Part shown: positions 58,701-64,000 of the stretch, in pieces
Layout: every line of letters starts with the position of its first letter
How positions within the stretch are numbered: position 1 is the first letter of the stretch
Source of the DNA: Xestospongia muta
Taxonomy: Eukaryota; Porifera; Demospongiae; Haplosclerida; Petrosiidae
Direction of reading: 5' to 3'
DNA: 64,000 nucleotides
NCBI GenBank assembly: GCA_963693285.1
Contig: OY848917.1
Location: forward strand, 35,041,245 to 35,105,244
Translations under genes and position numbers: made by a program
Notes under the pieces: generated by a model
Databases searched by the model: none
The model's input: the letters and a program-made list of their open reading frames with translations, nothing else
Told to the model about the DNA's origin: nothing

Positions 58701-61700
58701 ATCACCATCATCAATTTCACCAGCTCTACTGAGGCGTGGAAGGCAAAACGTGTAGGAAAGGCTAAAGAGAAGAAGGTGAAGAAATCGTGTTGAGAGAAAT
58801 TGGTTAGGACTAGGACACCAGAGGGACCATCCTAACCCTTTTTTTATTTTGATATCTACAGGGGGTTCAGCATGAATGAGGGATGGAAAAAATAGTAGCT
58901 CATTTGATGGCAAAGGAGTCAAAACTGATATATTGGTTTCGAATTTTTTTAGTGAATTAGAATCTAAAACATGACAGAACTGAAGGTTTCTAAGGAAACC
59001 AATTAACATATGAATATCATGATTTGGAAATATTTTCTCCAAAACAGACATAGGCACGATGCCAGTATTACTAGCAATATTTTGATGGGCATGTTCAATT
59101 TCCTTTGGAGCAAAAAGAACACCATTGACTTCGTTGAGAAGAGAAGCTCTGTCAATAACTACCCAACTTTGAGCATCATCCTCATTTTTAATGAATAAAA
59201 TGAGACCTTTGTCACTTAAAGTGGTTAGAAATTGCAACAAGACTAACCTTTCTGAAGGAAGTGAAGGGTCATCACGTTCTCTTAATATGATACATAGCTT
59301 CTTTAGGCTAATAGCTTTAATATTCTCTTTGCTTTGAAGCAACTGTAAGAACGAGAATTGAACATGGCAGTAGAAACTAATTTTATCAGATCGATCAAGT
59401 ACAGCTTTGCAGCTATAAGAAAGCATAGAAACAAACTCATTCACACCTTTTCCTCCAGGACGATGACATTCCATAGGTAGGAACCCACAATATTCTTGTG
59501 AATGATCAGCTTTTTGAGCAACTTCAGAAACTAGTTTTGAAATTTTCTCACAACCATCAGTCATCTCATCAAGTCGACTTCCAATGACAAGTATTTGAGA
59601 TGGCCTTGAGCTTGATAAACGATGACTGACATTCTTTATAAAATTAAACCAGTAATATAAATCACATTTAATTGTGTGGAGATCGTCGGTCATCTTAGAA
59701 AGTATTGCAAAAACAGCAGGCGTACTTAGCATGAGATTTTCGAGAATTGCTGCATGGCTACTGTAATATTCCTCATGCCCAGCAAGATCATAAAGGACCA
59801 AATTTCCCACTTCGTGACTTGAAAAGGTATGTGCATTAATCCCAGCAGTAAGTACATCTACTGGAATAGGATCAGACGTGTCAAATGTGTAGTTAGGTGG
59901 CTTCTTAGCTCGTTCCATAATGACTGCTGCAAGTGAACTTTTACCGGCACCGGTGTTACCACAAAAAAAGACTTTGCTGTAAGATTCTACAGGAAAGTCT
60001 TTTCGACATTGTTCAAATGGCTCAAACATCTTTAAAATACCAAAGCGATTTACATTGTAACGATAAACAAGTTCCATTGCTGTTTGATCACTTAGGTTCT
60101 TAGCCATTGGGTTGACCTTTCCTGATGACAAAAGGGATTTCACAACATCACCATAACAACCCTGACAAGCAGCATGAAGGGGTGTATCACCAAACTAAAA
60201 AAATAAAATGTATTTCCAGTAAACTGTAGTAATTGACATTCTATTCATTTCAGATTAAAACATAACAATTAAAATTACTTTAATTAATATTACTTCTTTT
60301 ATACTTAAATTGGAAACCATTTTGTATGTATGTTAGCCAGTTAATTGTAATGTCACAAACCAACAGTAAGAATTTTGTACCAATTAAAACATTGGTAGAA
60401 TATTTCTGAAGGAATGAGAATTACATATTTTGAAAAAGGCTCAACTCATCTAAGCCTCCATTTTAAGAAGCTTTGTTTTACTTCACTTTCTAATGGAATT
60501 ATATCTACAGTGAGTGAAACTGACTGATATCAGAGTTAATTTTCAGAAAGCTCTAAAAAATATCTTATCAATTGTGCACTTACTTTCAACAATAATGTTT
60601 TGAGCATCTTGTTTAAAATGTTTTAGGACATGGTATATATTATACATTAATTTTATCTTATTTAATGAATAAACCATAAATGCATGTCACAACTTACATA
60701 ATTAGCAATGTTAGGGTTAGCACCATTATTAAGAAGAAGCTGAACACATTGATTGTCGCCTTCCTTGGATGCAATGTACAAAGGAGTTTTGCCATCCTAT
60801 GTAAATATAAAACACAAATAATTGTAAGTGTATATACAAATAACAAAAAATTTTTAATAAAATGTTGCATTTTACCTTCTAGCTACAAAAATTATGAAAG
60901 AGACGTTCTTTAATATAATAACAATATTAGATTACTTATTAATAATTCATTAGGAAAAATTTTAATGTAGTGAACTGTCACACAATGTTGGTACAGATTA
61001 GACAATAATTGTCTAAATGAGTCTTAGTCTTCATCCTTTGGCTCTCATGTGCTTACATAATGACCAAAGCTGAGTCAAACTATAACTATTACTAAGTGGC
61101 AGAGGTTGTTTGCTGTAACATGTTAAAGATGATATGATACAAAGGAGCTCAAAGTGTCAATAAACTGCTTTAACTTGTTAAATGACTGTATCAGATATAA
61201 CATAGCACTTTATCAGATACAACAAGGCTGTCACATCACTTTGAGCTTCCATGGTAATTATTTAAGCCACAAACAAATTATAGTCCAACCTAGATCATAC
61301 TGTATTGCACATGTACTTTGCTGTGACATTAACAACCTTTGGGTTTGTTGGTCCTTGGGTTTGATTACATCACAGCACCTGTATCTGACATATAACCCTC
61401 ATAGTTGTGTATGTATACTTAACACTGTTAATTACAAATCAGCATACTTTATTTCCAATGTTAACATTAGCTCCCCTGGACAGAGCATCCTTAGTACCTT
61501 CTAAGTTTCTTTTTTTGGTAGACTCTAAAAGTAAAATGTCCTAAATAGAAAGGTAAAATTTCTTACTTTTAATATTAAAACAAAATACTCTTTCAAAATT
61601 TTAAGATGTACATACACTTACATAGAATGCTTATATTTATAGTATGTATGAACTACTAAATGTGACATTACCTTGATACACTAAAACTGTTCATTCAACA

Positions 61701-62012
61701 AAATGTTCTTAACACTACCCAAACAATATTGACAAATAATTGCTGTAACATTTTGATTTATAGTATATATGTGTGCACATTTACATATAATGACTGTTAT
61801 AATTACATAAAGTGTACACTACAACAAGCACTACAAATATAGAGCAATTTGAATAGAGTTTTGGTGCATAATACATAGAAATGCATATAAACTTATAACA
61901 TATGACTTACAGCCTGTACAGCTTCTAAATTGTTGGCATTAGCCTTAACTAACATCTTTAGAATGACATTATTTTTACTCCAATAAGCTGCATGAAGTGC
62001 TGTACGTCCATA
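55745..62012 (-). CDS. Ankyrin / Roc-COR GTPase / Death-domain signalling gene (5' end not in evidence)
   Basis: Exons on the minus strand, all GT..AG with matching phases: 62012-61911, 61522-61448, 60796-60698, 60194-58134, 58014-57948. From there it goes either to 57728-57439 (stop) or to 56744-56407, 56302-56227, 56173-56123, 56074-56015 and 55836-55745 (stop). The product has ankyrin repeats, a Roc-type GTPase with a COR-like region, then a Death domain. By analogy with DAPK1/ROCO proteins it would be a cytoplasmic, GTP-regulated scaffold whose Death domain recruits partners. No initiator Met exon is visible upstream of 62012, where a gypsy remnant occupies the sequence, so the gene is probably 5'-incomplete in this window. 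No kinase domain was seen. Confidence 0.82.
56407..56744 (-). CDS. Death-domain exon 2, internal
   Basis: The phase-1 acceptor after TTTTGTAG means it can follow the same linker exon (58014-57948) as the first Death-domain exon. It encodes IKDKWYLIGVSLEVNTGELE, LSIVINKWLEEKS, ATWKALLKEVEG and IRRFLKRPEEYSKYV, ending CNPL before GTAAGT. It is diverged from Death domain 1 but has the same helix pattern. Four short exons complete the long isoform: DLASPPLTKDDIKCASKSLV, a Ser/Thr-rich linker, GIRPDTTDLSCPTTAVESIL and DISPEVYSKYEHKRDFSKAS, then a basic tail and stop at 55745. Confidence 0.8.
57439..57728 (-). CDS. Death-domain exon 1, terminal, with own stop
   Basis: The acceptor at 57729 joins in phase 1 to the linker exon 58014-57948 (DLAYPPLNERDIERISEQ). 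It encodes IKYKWRQIGEGLGISYGTIQ, DTLKLSEILQTWIDTED and VTWGAIIEVIKK, the six-helix Death-fold pattern with the conserved KW and WG/W positions. It ends NVN-TAA. An alternative GTAAAC donor exists after ..KYN in phase 0, which could connect to the phase-0 exon 56302-56227. Confidence 0.8.
58134..60194 (-). CDS. Large exon: last ankyrin repeat, Roc GTPase and COR-like region
   Basis: The exon encodes 687 codons without interruption. An ankyrin repeat occupies residues 1-45. The P-loop GNTGAGKSS is at 79-87 (bases about 59960-59934). The Switch II-like motif DLAGHEEYY is at 136-144, matching the DxxG / D-AG-E pattern of Roc domains. The guanine-specificity-like motif GSRLDEM is at about 206-212 (NKxD-type position). 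After the GTPase there are winged-helix-like COR segments (SLKKLCIILRER, LVLLQFLTTLSDKGLILF, SLLNEVNGVLFAP). The exon ends ..GRNPL before GTAAGT, and the next exon begins DLA.PPL, the same junction used later at 56407/56302. Confidence 0.88.
60698..62012 (-). CDS. Ankyrin-repeat exons of the Roc-COR-Death gene
   Basis: 62012-61911 encodes YGRTALHAAYWSKNNVILKM, then LVKANANN. 61522-61448 encodes the second half of a repeat (KDALSRGANVNIGNK); its donor GTATGC and its acceptor choice are less certain. 60796-60698 is a classic 99-base, one-repeat exon (DGKTPLYIASKEGDNQCVQ, LLLNNGANPNIANY). The series continues with FGDTPLHAACQGCYGDVVKS at the start of the large exon. These repeats are expected to bind protein partners. 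Confidence 0.8.
61000..61440. other. Intron between ankyrin exons
   Basis: No further exon could be recognised here. Short plus-strand frames carry no motif. Confidence 0.5.
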
Positions 62013-62019
62013 CTAAATG

Positions 62020-62435
62020 ATAGTTGTGACAAAGATATGATAATTCAAAACAAACAAATAAACAAAACATAAATACAAAGGTCAAAGGCTAGAGTATTGG
62101 ATACCTCCCTCTGAAATGATTTTAAGCTAAACTATTGGCCAAAAATAGTCTCTCCTGAAGTTTCACCTACTGCCATAGTGCCACATGAAAGTTTTTTCTT
62201 TGCACCATGTGCTCATGGTTGTATTATAAGACACAAGGTCTGCAATTATATCACCAAAGAACTATTCAAGTCAAATGTTAATCATAGACAGCAAAGACCA
62301 TATAAAGCTATAAAGGTTTGGAATTTAAATTCCTTCTGAATTTAAGTATTATTTGAAATTTAACCCCTTCTGAAGGCTCATTTTATTAATCGTTGTCAAC
62401 TTTAACCAGCCTCATTTCTCAAAGCAAATATTCGG
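62020..62435. other. Spacer between the ankyrin gene and the gypsy remnant
   Basis: No further ankyrin exon or promoter could be supported. It may be intron or 5' flank of the minus-strand gene. Confidence 0.4.
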
Positions 62436-62439
62436 AAAA

Positions 62440-64000
62440 AACATCTTAATTACAAAGACTTGTTAAGAAATTTGTGCTGAAGCTGGATTGGAAGGCTATT
62501 ACAATGAACATAGTTAAAAGGTGACTTGTATACCATTGAGCACAATAAAAAAATCTGTAGTGAAATGTTCATCCAAAGTGAAGTGGTCATTATAATACTG
62601 ACCCAAAAAAAGACTATGAGAGACAAAGTGAAATCCGTATTGAGGAAGTTACCACAGCTCTGCAAACATCTCCTGCAAAACGTCTGCTCAGTTACAGATA
62701 ACTCAATAAATCAATAAATAAGATCAACAAAACTGCAGTTGCTCCAAAAAGGTCACAAGTCCCTTTCAAAATCAATCCATTGCCTGAAATTATTAAGAAG
62801 GTTGAAGGATCAACTCCCTGGGTCTCCCACTTAATTGTTATTCCAAAGAAAATTGTGCTGTTAGACTCTTGTGTTGTCATGAGAATTGCTAAGCTATTTA
62901 TTGTGAAAGACAGTTGTTATATAACCATTTTTACCAATTATGAAAGGTTATGATAATATGCCCAATTGAGTTTTGGAACAAACGCAGCAACTGAAATATC
63001 CCAAAAGGTAATTGATGAACGAATTCATGATATTTCAGGTGCATTGAACATCAGTGATGATATTATAGTGTTTAGAAAGACAGAAGCTACCACTTAAGCA
63101 TTTTCCAAAATTATCTGAGGTTGGTGTAACCAATAACAAGAACAAGTGCCAATTTAACAAGAACTCTGTTACATTTTTTGGTTTTGTGTTCTCAGTCACA
63201 AGAATTTATCCATACCCAAAGAAAGCTGAAATAATCTACAAGGCCTACCCACCAACTATAATTGCTGGTCTTAGATCTCTTTGGGAATGATAATGTATTG
63301 TGTAAACTTAAATTTTAGTGAAGTGTACCAACCACTTAAAAAACAACCCAGAAAAATGTTCAATTCCAATGGACACAGCAGCACAATGATTCCTTCAAGA
63401 ACATTAAGACACAGACATAACTTCCTTTGACCAAAACAAAGAAACCTAGCTAATAAAAGGTACATTGCAATGTCTCGCAGAAATAATTCACTCTTACCAT
63501 TTGGAGCCCATGAACAGAAGACAAGTTGAATGTCAATTTGAAAAAGTTGATTGGGCAGACTACAGCTTTTGGTAGAACCAAAGAGGAATAGACAGTAAAT
63601 AACGACTCAAGTATTTTTCTTTGTGGAAACTGTATTGTAATACCAACATCTCTACAAAAAACAGCCATATCACTAGCTCACAAAGGTCAACAAGAACAAG
63701 TGAAACCAAGACATTATTAAGAGATGTGTGATTTCTGAGAATTACTGAAAAAGTCAAAAAATTATTGATAAGTGCATTCCATATCAGACCAATAGACCTG
63801 AGAACCGTCCAGATACATTACAGATGTCTCCTCTAGAGTATGTTATGATTCTGGTGGTAGAGGCTCTACCATCAAGTAATTCTGAAGTTGAAAAGTTTAT
63901 GAAATCTGTCACCAAACTAATTAAATTATCACATATTGAAGAGAGAAATTAGAAAAAAAGATCTTTACTGATCTCTGTTAAAGTCACATGCTAAAACTTC
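62440..64000 (+). pseudogene. Ty3/gypsy pol remnant (RT to integrase)
   Basis: Plus-strand frames read in order: VPFKINPLPEIIKKVEGSTP then WVSHLIVIPKK (RT entry); FGTNAATEISQKVIDERIHD and LNISDDIIVF (the catalytic DD in an S-DD context); FPKLSEVGVTNNKNKCQFNK then FFGFVFSV (thumb); and, in the last 250 bases, IPYQTNRPENRPDTLQMSPL, which resembles the C.PCQ...... start of the integrase core. Multiple stops and shifts make it inactive. The element lies just upstream of the ankyrin exons of the opposite-strand gene and runs off the window. Confidence 0.75.

Noticed and set aside
1..64000. tRNA, rRNA or other structured RNA genes
   Set aside because: No cloverleaf box A/B pairs, rRNA cores or snRNA motifs were noticed by eye. 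A covariance-model search would be needed to exclude small RNAs.

Overview
The window reads as nuclear DNA of a metazoan, most likely a sponge of the Amphimedon type. This is an inference from four observations: AT-rich sequence, spliceosomal introns of about 44-60 bases with GT..AG ends, a composite ankyrin / Roc-COR GTPase / Death-domain gene of the kind that is expanded in sponges, and a dense layer of decayed transposons. No bacterial operons, rRNA, tRNA or CRISPR were seen. Most of the 64 kb is a graveyard of mobile elements; only two loci look intact.

Layout. 1-9 kb: a hAT transposase remnant (about 3.8-4.05 kb), a piggyBac remnant (5.04-5.62 kb), and the broken 5' end of a DDE-like element (6.29-6.94 kb) followed by an inverted piece of a relative (7.01-7.29 kb). 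9151-12618: an apparently complete copy of that same element class, with 33-bp terminal inverted repeats around a six-exon, 758-residue gene that has candidate DDE residues and a C-terminal CCHC zinc knuckle. 12.9-18.2 kb: a small TIR element, a diverged segmental duplication (13.3-14.9 and 16.0-17.2 kb) and tandem repeats. 19.4-19.8 kb: a third 5' end of the DDE-like family. 20.4-21.7 kb: Ty3/gypsy pol remnant. 22.9-24 kb: piggyBac remnants in both orientations. 24.4-25.1, 34.5-34.9 and 40.8-41.25 kb: three copies of one dispersed repeat with coding potential. 26.1-28.1 kb: a gypsy gag remnant between short direct repeats, next to a GC-capped element. 28.1-30.65 kb: duplicated SET-like coding remnants. 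31.3-37.2 kb: a run of piggyBac remnants, all on the minus strand. 37.3-39.3 kb: hAT/SET, integrase-like and SWIM-type remnants.

41.2-44.2 kb holds a head-to-head pair: a SAM-domain gene on the minus strand and a C2H2 zinc-finger gene on the plus strand, with start codons 117 bp apart and both damaged. 44.6-45.8 kb is an internally deleted piggyBac. 46-50 kb is mostly AT-rich sequence with a hairpin element and a 183-bp MITE with a perfect 9-bp target duplication. 50.45-50.76 kb is a Death-domain exon with one in-frame stop. 53-54.4 kb is another gypsy remnant, and 55.0-55.2 kb is a GT/AT-rich microsatellite.

The other intact locus occupies 55.7-62.0 kb on the minus strand and continues beyond the last exon seen. 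Ankyrin exons lead into one large exon with a Roc GTPase and a COR-like region. A small linker exon can then splice, in matching phase, either to a Death-domain exon ending in its own stop or to a second Death domain followed by four tail exons. This is the layout of a signalling switch of the DAPK/ROCO type with a choice of Death-domain adaptor. A gypsy pol remnant (62.4-64.0 kb, plus strand) lies just upstream.

The strongest candidate for something under-described is the 9.15-12.62 kb element, together with its two truncated 5' ends that keep the same splice phases and related termini.
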